Part shown: one piece after another, positions 1 through 5,999 of the stretch
Numbering within the stretch: position 1 is the stretch's first letter
Layout of the letters: the number at the start of each line of letters is the position of its first letter
NCBI GenBank assembly: GCA_937900305.1
Contig: CALCCV010000369.1
Coordinates: 1-5,999, forward strand
DNA length: 5,999 bases
Reading direction: 5' to 3'
DNA from: an uncultured Pseudobdellovibrionaceae bacterium
GTDB lineage: Bacteria > Bdellovibrionota > Bdellovibrionia > Bdellovibrionales > Bdellovibrionaceae
Notes under the pieces: generated by a model
Database searches by the model: none
What the model was told of the DNA's origin: nothing
Seen by the model: only the letters and a program-made list of their open reading frames with translations
Made by a program: the position numbers and the translations under genes

Positions 1-1
1 C

Positions 2-292
2 TATAACATAGGTCCAAGCAGGTTTAATATTCCAGGTTTTAAAGGCTCTCCTAAATTTACTGGTTTTTACGCTGAATCATCTAAAGCGATGACTGGAGGG
101 AGTTCCGGTAAGTCATCTCAAGTTTCTGACCTTGACCTAGAAAAAGCTAAGAATACAATGAGAGAAAACCTTGAGAAGACTTTATCTGAAAAGCTTTCAA
201 AAGATGTGCCTGAAGACTTTGCTTTTTCAAAAGACATTTTTTTAGACAATAAATTATTTTTAAAAAAAAAATCTAGATGCAAGCAAATTTGA
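2..292 (+). CDS. C-terminal fragment of a Patescibacteria-like hypothetical protein (5' end missing)
   Basis: The frame is open from the first bases of the window, so the N-terminus lies outside it. The visible 96 residues begin YNIGPSRFNIPGFKG, have FYAES at 22-26 and MTGG at 30-33, then a charged Lys/Glu-rich helical stretch at about 43-68, and end in a Lys-rich tail before TGA. From memory, the pattern YNIGP...IPGFKG...FYA.S...MTGG belongs to long envelope or baseplate-J-like proteins of Patescibacteria (CPR); I could not check this and know no defined function. An internal ATG at 89 is not a likely true start, because the conserved-looking residues lie before it. Codon use is AT-rich (TCT, AAA, AGA, CTT), unlike the GC-balanced genes from 344 onward. 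A run of ten A at 262-271 lies just before the end, so the last residues may reflect a frameshift. It is probably foreign sequence joined to this contig. Confidence 0.55.
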   Translation, partial: YNIGPSRFNIPGFKGSPKFTGFYAESSKAMTGGSSGKSSQVSDLDLEKAKNTMRENLEKTLSEKLSKDVPEDFAFSKDIFLDNKLFLKKKSRCKQI

Positions 293-343
293 TTGCAGTC
301 TGCAGAAAATCTTAGATGTAATTAAATTAAAACTTAGCCACCA
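262..343. other. Likely chimeric junction or insert boundary
   Basis: This AT-rich stretch separates two sequence styles. It holds a run of ten A (262-271), the last codons of the left-hand gene (stop 290-292) and about 50 noncoding bases, and it ends at the stop codon of the minus-strand cytochrome gene. I see no insertion sequence, terminal repeat, tRNA or integrase that would explain a natural insertion. The short arms TGCAA and TTGCA around 278-297 could pair, but they are too weak to call a terminator. The exact join cannot be placed from the sequence alone. Confidence 0.45.
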
Positions 344-772
344 TCAATGCGCCGGTGGCGCTTCGGACTCGGACTTCGCTTTCGCTGCCAACCAGTCGGG
401 AACCATCCTGCCCTGATGGCAAAATGTGCAAGACGCAAGCTCACTTTTTTTGCCGTCAAAGCCGCGAGCTTTGAGAATTTCGACGATTTCGATGTGCGCC
501 TTGGCCTTGGCAAAGCGGGGATTGGAGGCGTCGGCAAAATTTTTGAGACTGTGACAATCGATGCAAGTGGCGCCGAGTTGCGCTGAGATCTGCACCATCT
601 GTTCGCGAATGGCCTCTTCGCGAAGCTTTAGAGGATCGGCCGGACTGGCCACCGCTGATTGCCATAGGGCGCTGGCCAAAATCACAGTCAGCCAAGCTCG
701 CCGCCAGTTGCGCGATTCCTGAGCGTGAGGTCTCCTTCGAATTCGAAATTTCACACAGTCGAAATCATTCAT
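344..772 (-). CDS. Exported dihaem c-type cytochrome, reaction-centre-cytochrome-like
   Basis: The protein has 142 residues. A basic N-terminus is followed by a hydrophobic segment at about 27-42 and an AVA-like signal peptidase I site (A40-V41-A42), so export to the periplasm is expected. Two covalent haem-binding motifs are visible: CIDCH at 70-74 and CTFCH at 115-119. The order Met59, LG before the first Cys, CxxCH, NFA, then CxxCH-QGR resembles the short nonphotosynthetic relatives of the photosynthetic reaction-centre cytochrome subunit (CytoC_RC family), which are presumed periplasmic electron carriers. No Met occurs between the two haem motifs, where relatives often have an axial Met; His93 could take that place. 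The start is the first ATG of the frame; its upstream AAGAA-like site is weak, and the n-region is long. It is transcribed away from the barrel gene at 928, and its partner enzyme is not visible here. Confidence 0.8.
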   Translation of the reverse strand: MNDFDCVKFRIRRRPHAQESRNWRRAWLTVILASALWQSAVASPADPLKLREEAIREQMVQISAQLGATCIDCHSLKNFADASNPRFAKAKAHIEIVEILKARGFDGKKSELASCTFCHQGRMVPDWLAAKAKSESEAPPAH

Positions 773-927
773 GATCTATTCTTTCGCGATTTGCTCGACG
801 CTGCCAAGCTTCACGTTGACAAAGCGGCAGGGGTCTAGGAGCTTTTCGACTTTGGAACATAATTTTTCTTTTTCGTTTCGTCCTTTCGATTTCCAGCTCG
901 GCATCAACGGCTCGCACTCCAGCCTCA
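773..927. other. Divergent spacer between the cytochrome and barrel genes
   Basis: This is the only room for promoters of the two divergent genes. It contains a perfect TTGACA at 816-821 without a good -10 at normal spacing, a CATAAT at 858-863 without a good -35, an AGGAG at 837-841, and a T/C-rich tract at about 863-887. No full promoter can be assembled convincingly. The plus-strand frame of the downstream barrel gene is open from 820 and may already be coding here. Confidence 0.4.
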
Positions 928-1443
928 TTGACCAATGCCACGGTGCCTAGCGATGGAGCCAGCGTTCCATCTAGCGATGCATTTTTTGCCAGCAAAGGGG
1001 ACATCGACACGGCCAGCACCTTTTCGGCGTCTACGAATGTGTTGGCGTTGAGCAATGGCAAAGGCAACGTTCAAGCCCGATGGAATTTGACGGATCGTTT
1101 TGCGGGCCTGTTGGGTTGGAAGTCTTATGCGCAAAAGCAGGGCAATCGTCCAAAAATTCTCGGTGAAGTGACTGTGGAGCGATCGCAGTACTTTTTGGGC
1201 ACGGCGTATTCCGTTTGGGGTCGTGAAAAGCGTTTCGATATTTTGATCATTCCTGCCATTGGTTTTGGCAGTGAAACGGATCCCGTCAATGTCGACAATC
1301 GCTCCGGAGTTTCATTGGGAGCTTTGGGCCAGTGGCGCTTGGGAAATCATGGCCAAATGATTCTTGAGGCGGGAATTCTTGCTGACAATTTGGACGGAGA
1401 AATGAAAGGTGATGGATATCTCGGCACCGGTTTTCAGTTCTAA
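928..1443 (+). CDS. Small outer-membrane beta-barrel protein, start uncertain
   Basis: From the TTG at 928 the product has 171 residues. Residues 1-40 are Ser/Ala/Thr-rich; the rest alternates short polar-hydrophobic segments (NVQARWNL, FAGLLGWKSY, ILGEVTVERSQY, FDILIIPAIGFG, SGVSLGALGQWRLG, GQMILEAGILAD), which suggests about eight beta strands. It ends GTGFQF; a terminal Phe is the usual BAM recognition signal of Gram-negative barrels. A specific family is not recognised. The TTG has no Shine-Dalgarno site, and no signal peptide follows it. The same frame is open back to 820 and encodes a hydrophobic, signal-like stretch (IIFLFRFVLSISSSASTA, about 859-912), but it has no ATG, GTG or TTG there. 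The true start may be a rare codon (ATA 859 or ATT 862), or a base may be wrong upstream. The 5' boundary is thus the weak point. Confidence 0.6.
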   Translation: MTNATVPSDGASVPSSDAFFASKGDIDTASTFSASTNVLALSNGKGNVQARWNLTDRFAGLLGWKSYAQKQGNRPKILGEVTVERSQYFLGTAYSVWGREKRFDILIIPAIGFGSETDPVNVDNRSGVSLGALGQWRLGNHGQMILEAGILADNLDGEMKGDGYLGTGFQF

Positions 1444-1515
1444 TCTGAAATTTAACCAAAAGCTGAGTTGCGCAGCGATCGGCGAGAGTTTTTGAAACCC
1501 ATTTATTGAATCCAA

Positions 1516-1533
1516 AAAAACTGCAAAGTTTTT
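1516..1533. other. Perfect 7-bp A/T-rich hairpin with GCAA loop
   Basis: AAAAACT at 1516-1522 pairs exactly with AGTTTTT at 1527-1533 around a GCAA tetraloop. It lies about 70 bases after the barrel gene stop. The T-run is in the stem and not after it, and the stem has only one G-C pair, so it is at best a weak, possibly bidirectional terminator. Confidence 0.25.
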
Positions 1534-1585
1534 GCTCCAAATTGAATTTGATCGCTGTTGCAAATGATCACAGTTCGAAAACAGA

Positions 1586-1611
1586 GGCGAAAGTTGACGA
1601 CTCTTTTCGCC
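1586..1611. promoter_or_regulatory. Inverted repeat GGCGAAA/TTTCGCC, possible operator
   Basis: GGCGAAA at 1586-1592 is perfectly complementary to TTTCGCC at 1605-1611, with a 12-base centre. The centre holds TTGACG, the best -35 candidate upstream of glyS. A dyad at this place could be a repressor site or a stem in DNA or RNA. There is no T-run after it, so it is not a classic terminator. Confidence 0.35.
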
Positions 1612-1621
1612 CAATGATACC
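1594..1621 (+). promoter_or_regulatory. Candidate sigma-70 promoter for the glyS-ppdK-smc operon
   Basis: TTGACG at 1594-1599 matches the -35 consensus in five of six bases. GATACC at 1616-1621, after 16 bases, is a mediocre -10. Transcription would begin near 1628, giving a leader of about 20-40 bases before glyS. It is the best match I found in the 207-base gap 1444-1650, which otherwise contains no gene. Confidence 0.35.
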
Positions 1622-1650
1622 CCTTAGAGACCCAGTTCATTTAGGGCCGA

Positions 1651-3078
1651 ATGGCCAAGGCGGATATCATGACGATCAAGGATGCAAGTGAAGGTGCCTC
1701 GAGTGAAGCGGCCGTGGCCGCACCCAAACGACCGACTTCCATTCGAGGGCTTGCGGATTTGCAAACTCTCGTCAGTCTCAGCAAACGCCGCGGGTTTGTT
1801 TTTCAAAGCAGCGAAGTTTATGGCGGCTTAGGGAGTTGTTGGGATTACGGCCCGCTCGGGTCCATCATGAAATTCAATGTGAAGATGGCTTGGTGGAAGT
1901 CCATGACCCGTCGACGAGACATCGTCGGTATTGACGCCGCCATTTTGATGGCACCCATGGTGTGGAAAGCTTCGGGTCACGTCGATGGGTTTTCAGACCC
2001 CCTCGTGGATTGCAAATCCTGTAAGACACGTTTTCGCGCCGACAACACGGAATCGTACCTGACTAAAAAAGAATGCCCCAATTGCAAATCCAAAGATCTT
2101 TCGGAGCCGCGCCAGTTCAATCTCATGTTCAAAACACACATGGGACCAGTTGAAGATTCGGCTTCGGTGGTTTATCTGCGTCCCGAAACGGCGCAGGGGA
2201 TTTTTGTTAACTTTTTGAATTGCCAAGCGACTTCGCGTTACAAAGTGCCCTTCGGAATTGCGCAAATTGGCAAAAGTTTTCGCAATGAAATCACGCCTGG
2301 AAATTTCATCTTTCGCACCCGCGAATTTGAACAGATGGAAATGCAGTACTTTGTAAAGCCTGGGACGGACGAAAAGTTTTTTGAAGAGTGGAAAACAACG
2401 CGTTGGAACTTTTTGTTAAAGTATGGCTTGAAGGCTGAAAATCTGCAATTCCATCCTCACGAAGGCAGCGAATTGGCCCACTACGCTCGCGCGGCGGTGG
2501 ATGTGCAATTCAAATTTCCAATGGGCTTTTCGGAGCTCGAAGGCATTCACAATCGTGGCGATTTCGATCTCACTCAGCACAGCAAGTTTTCCGGCAAGTC
2601 GCTGGAGTACTTCGATGAAGCTAACAAAGAAAAATACATTCCCTATGTGATCGAAACGGCGGTGGGCTGTGATCGTTTGTTTTTGGCGCTGATGTGCGAT
2701 GCCTATCGCGAAGAAGTTTACCAGGCCGAGGGGGGAGCCGAAGACATTCGCGTGGTTTTGGGACTTCATCCTGAAATTGCGCCGATCAAAGTGGCCATCT
2801 TGCCGCTCTCAAAAAAAGAAGAGCTGAGTGCCGTGGCCGAAAAAGTTCGTGAAGAGCTGGCGCAGACCTGGGATGTCACTTATGACGAAACGGGCAGCAT
2901 CGGGAAGCGCTATCGGCGTCAAGATGAAATCGGAACTCCGTTTTGCGTAACGATCGATTTTGAAACGGCGCAGGACCAGGCCGTCACCATTCGCCATCGC
3001 GATCGCATGACCCAAGACCGAGTGCCGATGACTCAGTTGCAGTCGTACATCACCGAAAAATTAGCGAAGTGGAGTTGA
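1651..3078 (+). CDS. glyS: Glycyl-tRNA synthetase, single-chain dimeric type
   Basis: This cytoplasmic class II enzyme charges tRNA-Gly with glycine using ATP. It has 475 residues, normal for the alpha2 type, and is not the two-subunit GlyQ/GlyS form. FQSSEVYGG is at 51-59 and WDYGPLG at 64-70. A zinc-ribbon-like insert has Cys121, Cys124, Cys142 and Cys145. LRPETAQGIFVNF starts at 176. Motif 2 runs from GKSFRNE (207-213) to FRTREFEQMEM (221-231). Motif 3 is around GCDRLFLALMCDAY (339-352). The anticodon-binding domain occupies about 378-470, with GSIGKRYRRQDEIGTPFCVT at 415-434. The start is uncertain by six codons: ATG 1651 has AGGG only four bases before it, while ATG 1669 has AAGG at 1657-1660 with an eight-base gap, and residues 1-30 look unconserved. 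It is the first gene of a tight operon; ppdK begins three bases after its stop. Nothing looks damaged. Confidence 0.97.
   Translation: MAKADIMTIKDASEGASSEAAVAAPKRPTSIRGLADLQTLVSLSKRRGFVFQSSEVYGGLGSCWDYGPLGSIMKFNVKMAWWKSMTRRRDIVGIDAAILMAPMVWKASGHVDGFSDPLVDCKSCKTRFRADNTESYLTKKECPNCKSKDLSEPRQFNLMFKTHMGPVEDSASVVYLRPETAQGIFVNFLNCQATSRYKVPFGIAQIGKSFRNEITPGNFIFRTREFEQMEMQYFVKPGTDEKFFEEWKTTRWNFLLKYGLKAENLQFHPHEGSELAHYARAAVDVQFKFPMGFSELEGIHNRGDFDLTQHSKFSGKSLEYFDEANKEKYIPYVIETAVGCDRLFLALMCDAYREEVYQAEGGAEDIRVVLGLHPEIAPIKVAILPLSKKEELSAVAEKVREELAQTWDVTYDETGSIGKRYRRQDEIGTPFCVTIDFETAQDQAVTIRHRDRMTQDRVPMTQLQSYITEKLAKWS
3071..3074 (+). promoter_or_regulatory. Ribosome binding site for ppdK
   Basis: GGAG lies in the last codons of glyS, seven bases before the GTG at 3082. 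It supports GTG as the ppdK start and suggests that ppdK is translated by ribosomes finishing glyS. Confidence 0.65.
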
Positions 3079-3081
3079 TCC

Positions 3082-5784
3082 GTGCAAACACTAGAAAATC
3101 GAAGCACATCCCTCAAGAAACCTGAGAAATTTGTTTACTTTTTTTCGGCAGATGAAACCGATGGCAACGCCGGAATGAAAGATGTTTTAGGTGGCAAGGG
3201 CGCAAATTTGGCCGAGATGTCCAATCTAGGATTGCCCGTACCGCCAGGATTCACGATCTCTACCGAAATCTGTGCTCACTACTACGAAAATGAGCAGTTG
3301 CCGCCTTGGGTGAAGCCCGAAGTGGAATCGGCTCTTCGCAAAGTGGAAACAAAGCTTGGCAAAAAATTTGGCGACGTTGCCAACCCTCTGCTGGTGAGTG
3401 TGCGTTCAGGGGCCAGGGCCTCAATGCCCGGCATGATGGATACGATTTTAAATCTTGGCTTGAATGATCAGACTGTGGAGGGGCTGGCAAAGTCGTCGCA
3501 GAATCCACGATTTGCTTGGGACTCTTATCGTCGCTTTATCCAAATGTATTCTGATGTGGTTATGGGGATGAACTCCTCTTTACTGGAAGTGACGCTTGAA
3601 GATTTAAAAGAGGCCAAAGGTGTTCACTTGGACACCGATTTGAGCGAGGCCGATTTGAAAGAGTTGGTTAAAAAATTCAAAGAGCTCGTTTCGCAAATGG
3701 TGGGTCGACCCTTCCCGCAGGATCCCAATGAGCAACTGTGGGGCGCGATCTCGGCCGTATTTAAAAGCTGGAACACTCCGCGCGCCATCACCTATCGCGA
3801 ATTGCACAACATTCCGGTGCAGTGGGGAACGGCGGTGAACATTCAATCCATGGTGTTCGGAAATATGGGTGATGATTCTGCAACGGGCGTGGCTTTCACT
3901 CGCGATCCGTCAACGGGAGAAAGGTATTTTTACGGCGAGTTTTTGGTGAATGCGCAAGGCGAAGATGTGGTGGCGGGAATTCGCACTCCCCAGCCGATCA
4001 CTTCGCGCGAGGCCAAAAAGGCCGGCACCAAATCTCTCGAAGATGTTTTGCCGCAAGCTTATGACCAGTTGGTGAAAATCTATCAGAAGTTAGAGACTTA
4101 CTTTCGTGACATGCAAGACATTGAGTTCACCATCGAACGCGGTCGGCTGTGGATGTTGCAAACTCGAACGGGTAAACGCACGGCCTCGGCGGCTCTGCAA
4201 ATCGCGATCGACATGATCGATGAAAAGCTGATCAGCGAAGAAGAAGCGGTTTTGCGAATTGATCCCGCGTCTCTCGATCAGCTCTTGCATCCCACCTTGG
4301 ATCCAAAAGCGCAAAAGACGCAACTCGCTCGCGGTTTGCCAGCCAGTCCCGGTGGCGTCTGTGGCCAAATTGTTTTCTCTAGCGAAGAAGCGATTGAGTG
4401 GAAAGAGCAGGGCAAAAAAGTCATTCTCGTTCGGGTGGAAACCAGCCCCGAAGACATCGGTGGCATGATTGCGTCGCAGGGAATTCTCACCACTCGCGGT
4501 GGCATGACCTCGCACGCGGCGGTGGTTGCGCGTGGCATGGGCAAGTGCTGTGTGGCTGGTTGCAGTGAAGTGGAAATTGACTATAAATCCGAAACCTTGC
4601 GGGCCAAAGGTTATGTGTTGAAGAAGGGTGATCTGATCACCCTCGACGGCGGAGTGGGAGATGTTTACTTGGGCGAAGTGAAAACCATCGACCCAGTTTT
4701 GAGCGGAGCCTTTGATCGCATCATGAAAGTGGCTGACCGAGCGAGGACTCTGAAAGTTCGCGCCAACGCCGACACACCCAAAGATGCGCAAGTTTCGCGA
4801 CAGTTCGGTGCCGAGGGCATTGGTTTGTGCCGAACCGAGCATATGTTTTTTGGCGCCGATCGCATCGATGCCGTTCGCGAAATGATTTTGGCAGACTCGC
4901 TGGCCGAACGTGAAAGGGCCTTGGCCAAATTATTGCCTATGCAGCGCTCAGATTTTTATGAAATCTTCAAAATTATGATTGGTTTTCCTGTGACCATTCG
5001 TTTGCTCGATCCACCCTTGCACGAATTTGTCCCGCACACCGAAAATGAAATGAAGGACTTAGCGCAACGAATTGGCTGGGATCTCGATCGGTTGCGAATG
5101 AAATTGAAATCATTGCATGAATTCAATCCGATGCTAGGCCATCGCGGCTGTCGGTTGGCCATCACGTATCCCGAAATTTATCGCATGCAGGTTCGCGCAA
5201 TTGCCGAAGCTGTCGCGCAACTGACGAAAGAGGGTCAAACGATCAGTCCCGAAATCATGATTCCTTTGATTGCGACTGATCGCGAGCTGGAGATTTTGCG
5301 CGACCTTGCGAAGTTAGAAGTTGAGCGCGTGCAAAAAGAAAAAGCGATTCGGTTTACCTACACCATTGGCACCATGATCGAGCTTCCGCGAGCGGCGGTC
5401 ACCGCTGACAAAGTGGCGATTCATGCGGATTTTTTCAGCTTCGGCACCAATGATTTGACGCAAACCACTCTTGGACTGTCTCGCGATGACTCGAGTCGCT
5501 TTCTCGGCACCTATGTTTCTCAAGGCATTTTAGCTCGTGATCCCTTCGTAACAATTGACCAAGAAGGCGTTGGCAGCTTGGTCAAGATGGCGGTTGACTT
5601 AGGACGAAGGACGAGGCCAGATTTGAAGACAGGCGTGTGCGGAGAGCATGGAGGGGACCCTGATTCTGTGGTGTTTTTCCACGGCGTCGGCCTTGATTAT
5701 GTGAGCTGTTCTCCCTACCGGGTGCCGATCGCGAGACTTGCGGCGGCGCGCGCGGCCTTGCTGGCAAGGAAGGGTCAACATTGA
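3082..5784 (+). CDS. ppdK: Pyruvate, phosphate dikinase
   Basis: This cytoplasmic enzyme interconverts pyruvate + ATP + Pi and PEP + AMP + PPi, feeding gluconeogenesis or, in reverse, glycolysis. At 900 residues it has full family length. The ATP-grasp half (about 1-350) shows GGKGANLAEM, LPVPPGFTIST and VRSGARASMPGMMDT (from 107). The swivelling phosphohistidine domain (about 395-525) has GGMTSHAAVVARG with catalytic His478. The PEP/pyruvate TIM barrel (about 530-895) has GIGLCRTEHMFF, LLDPPLHEFVPH, NPMLGHRGCRL, SFGTNDLTQTTLG and KTGVCGEHGGDP with catalytic Cys853. These match His455 and Cys831 of the Clostridium symbiosum enzyme with a near-constant offset. Thr476, two residues before the His, is where PPDK regulatory proteins phosphorylate the plant enzyme; whether that happens here is unknown. 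The GTG start has a GGAG site inside glyS. The stop overlaps the smc start. No key residue is missing. Confidence 0.98.
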   Translation: MQTLENRSTSLKKPEKFVYFFSADETDGNAGMKDVLGGKGANLAEMSNLGLPVPPGFTISTEICAHYYENEQLPPWVKPEVESALRKVETKLGKKFGDVANPLLVSVRSGARASMPGMMDTILNLGLNDQTVEGLAKSSQNPRFAWDSYRRFIQMYSDVVMGMNSSLLEVTLEDLKEAKGVHLDTDLSEADLKELVKKFKELVSQMVGRPFPQDPNEQLWGAISAVFKSWNTPRAITYRELHNIPVQWGTAVNIQSMVFGNMGDDSATGVAFTRDPSTGERYFYGEFLVNAQGEDVVAGIRTPQPITSREAKKAGTKSLEDVLPQAYDQLVKIYQKLETYFRDMQDIEFTIERGRLWMLQTRTGKRTASAALQIAIDMIDEKLISEEEAVLRIDPASLDQLLHPTLDPKAQKTQLARGLPASPGGVCGQIVFSSEEAIEWKEQGKKVILVRVETSPEDIGGMIASQGILTTRGGMTSHAAVVARGMGKCCVAGCSEVEIDYKSETLRAKGYVLKKGDLITLDGGVGDVYLGEVKTIDPVLSGAFDRIMKVADRARTLKVRANADTPKDAQVSRQFGAEGIGLCRTEHMFFGADRIDAVREMILADSLAERERALAKLLPMQRSDFYEIFKIMIGFPVTIRLLDPPLHEFVPHTENEMKDLAQRIGWDLDRLRMKLKSLHEFNPMLGHRGCRLAITYPEIYRMQVRAIAEAVAQLTKEGQTISPEIMIPLIATDRELEILRDLAKLEVERVQKEKAIRFTYTIGTMIELPRAAVTADKVAIHADFFSFGTNDLTQTTLGLSRDDSSRFLGTYVSQGILARDPFVTIDQEGVGSLVKMAVDLGRRTRPDLKTGVCGEHGGDPDSVVFFHGVGLDYVSCSPYRVPIARLAAARAALLARKGQH
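5768..5774 (+). promoter_or_regulatory. Ribosome binding site deciding the TTG start of smc
   Basis: GGAAGGG lies within the last codons of ppdK, six bases before TTG 5781. There is no ATG or GTG nearby in the smc frame, so this site supports the TTG start. Confidence 0.7.
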
Positions 5785-5951
5785 GAATTAAGAAGATCGA
5801 GCTGGTTGGATTTAAGTCGTTCAAAGATCGCACTGTCATTCAATTTGATGCGGGGATCACCGGCGTGGTTGGTCCCAATGGTTGCGGCAAATCCAATATC
5901 GTAGATGCTCTGGTTTGGGTCATGGGTGAAATGTCCGCGAAAGATTTGCGT
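5781..5951 (+). CDS. smc: SMC chromosome condensation ATPase, N-terminal 57 residues only
   Basis: SMC proteins are long coiled-coil ABC-type ATPases (about 1,200 residues) that, with ScpA and ScpB, compact and separate the chromosome. Only the start is here. Reading from TTG 5781 gives (M)RIKKIELVGFKSFKD, the typical SMC opening. The Walker A ATP-binding loop GPNGCGKS is at 31-38, followed by NIVDAL and WVMGE, and then SAKDLR, where relatives continue with G. The TTG is chosen because it has a strong upstream purine site and follows a TTGA overlap with the ppdK stop, which suggests translational coupling. The frame stays open to the window end, but residues after Arg57 come from sequencing adapter and not from the gene. 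The truncation is artificial: it marks the end of the assembled DNA and not a broken gene. Confidence 0.95.
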
Positions 5952-5999
5952 AGATCGGAAGAGCACACGTCTGAACTCCAGTCACGGCTACAGATCTCG
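5952..5999 (+). other. Illumina TruSeq adapter contamination with index
   Basis: Bases 5952-5985 match the 34-base TruSeq read-1 3' adapter, which begins AGATCGGAAGAGCACACGTC and ends CCAGTCAC. Bases 5986-5993 (GGCTACAG) are an 8-base index, and 5994-5999 (ATCTCG) start the constant part after the index. It translates in the smc frame to RSEEHTSELQS and five more residues, a known contaminant peptide. This is library DNA, not genome, and should be trimmed. Confidence 0.99.

Noticed and set aside
687..696. Twin-arginine (Tat) export signal in the cytochrome N-terminus (WRRAWLT)
   Set aside because: It only loosely fits the Tat consensus, and c-type cytochromes receive haem after Sec export, so a Sec signal is the better reading.
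816..863. Promoter made of TTGACA (816-821) and CATAAT (858-863)
   Set aside because: The two elements are 36 bases apart, about twice the usable spacing, so they cannot form one sigma-70 promoter.
771..950. Plus-strand frame from ATG 771 to TAG 948, 59 codons
   Set aside because: The product has no clear signal peptide or motif, starts on top of the cytochrome start codon, and has no good ribosome site. It is kept only as an alternative in the barrel-start finding.
765..1067. Minus-strand open frame of 100 codons overlapping the start of the cytochrome gene
   Set aside because: It overlaps the barrel gene in antisense, its product has no recognisable domain, and the plus-strand frame has a better-supported product. 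The 8-base overlap with the cytochrome start is probably chance, though the uncertain barrel start leaves slight doubt.
1462..1495. Terminator after the barrel gene: GCTG/CAGC hairpin with a later T-run
   Set aside because: The stem has only four pairs, and the T-run begins more than ten bases after it, so it does not fit an intrinsic terminator.
4090..4842. Long minus-strand open frame (250 codons) inside ppdK
   Set aside because: It is a shadow of a strongly conserved ppdK region; long antisense frames are common opposite such genes, and the product shows no known motif.
1..5999. CRISPR array, tRNA or rRNA gene, transposase, defence system
   Set aside because: No spaced repeats, tRNA-like cloverleaf, rRNA segment, transposase or nuclease motif was seen by reading both strands.

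Overview
The window looks like one short assembled contig from a Gram-negative, Bdellovibrionota-like (formerly deltaproteobacterial) bacterium. Its two ends appear to be assembly artefacts. The assignment is inferred from three things: the single-chain zinc-type glycyl-tRNA synthetase, the style of the pyruvate phosphate dikinase and SMC sequences, and an outer-membrane barrel ending in Phe. No database search was possible, so the phylum is a reasoned guess.

Layout. Bases 1-292 carry the C-terminal part of a Lys/Ser/Phe-rich protein in an AT-rich, AGA/AAA/TCT-using style unlike the rest. It resembles a family I associate with Patescibacteria (CPR). The break in style falls in the AT-rich stretch at about 262-343, so a chimeric join or a foreign insert is likely. 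On the minus strand at 344-772 is a small exported protein with two CxxCH haem sites. Divergent from it, on the plus strand and ending at 1443, is a small outer-membrane beta-barrel protein whose start cannot be placed with confidence. A 207-base gap follows, containing a candidate promoter whose -35 element sits in the middle of a 7-bp inverted repeat.

From 1651 to 5951 three genes run in the same direction with almost no space between them: glycyl-tRNA synthetase (glyS), pyruvate phosphate dikinase (ppdK, GTG start three bases after the glyS stop) and the start of the chromosome condensation ATPase smc (TTG start overlapping the ppdK stop by four bases). The spacing and the Shine-Dalgarno-like sites inside the preceding genes argue for one transcript with translational coupling. 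The proteins serve translation, the pyruvate/PEP node and chromosome organisation; I see no shared pathway, so this is probably a housekeeping operon.

The last 48 bases (5952-5999) are not genomic. They match the Illumina TruSeq read-1 3' adapter with an 8-base index, fused in frame to smc so that they translate to the known contaminant peptide RSEEHTSELQS. The most important messages of this window are therefore quality warnings at both ends. I found no convincing new biological system.
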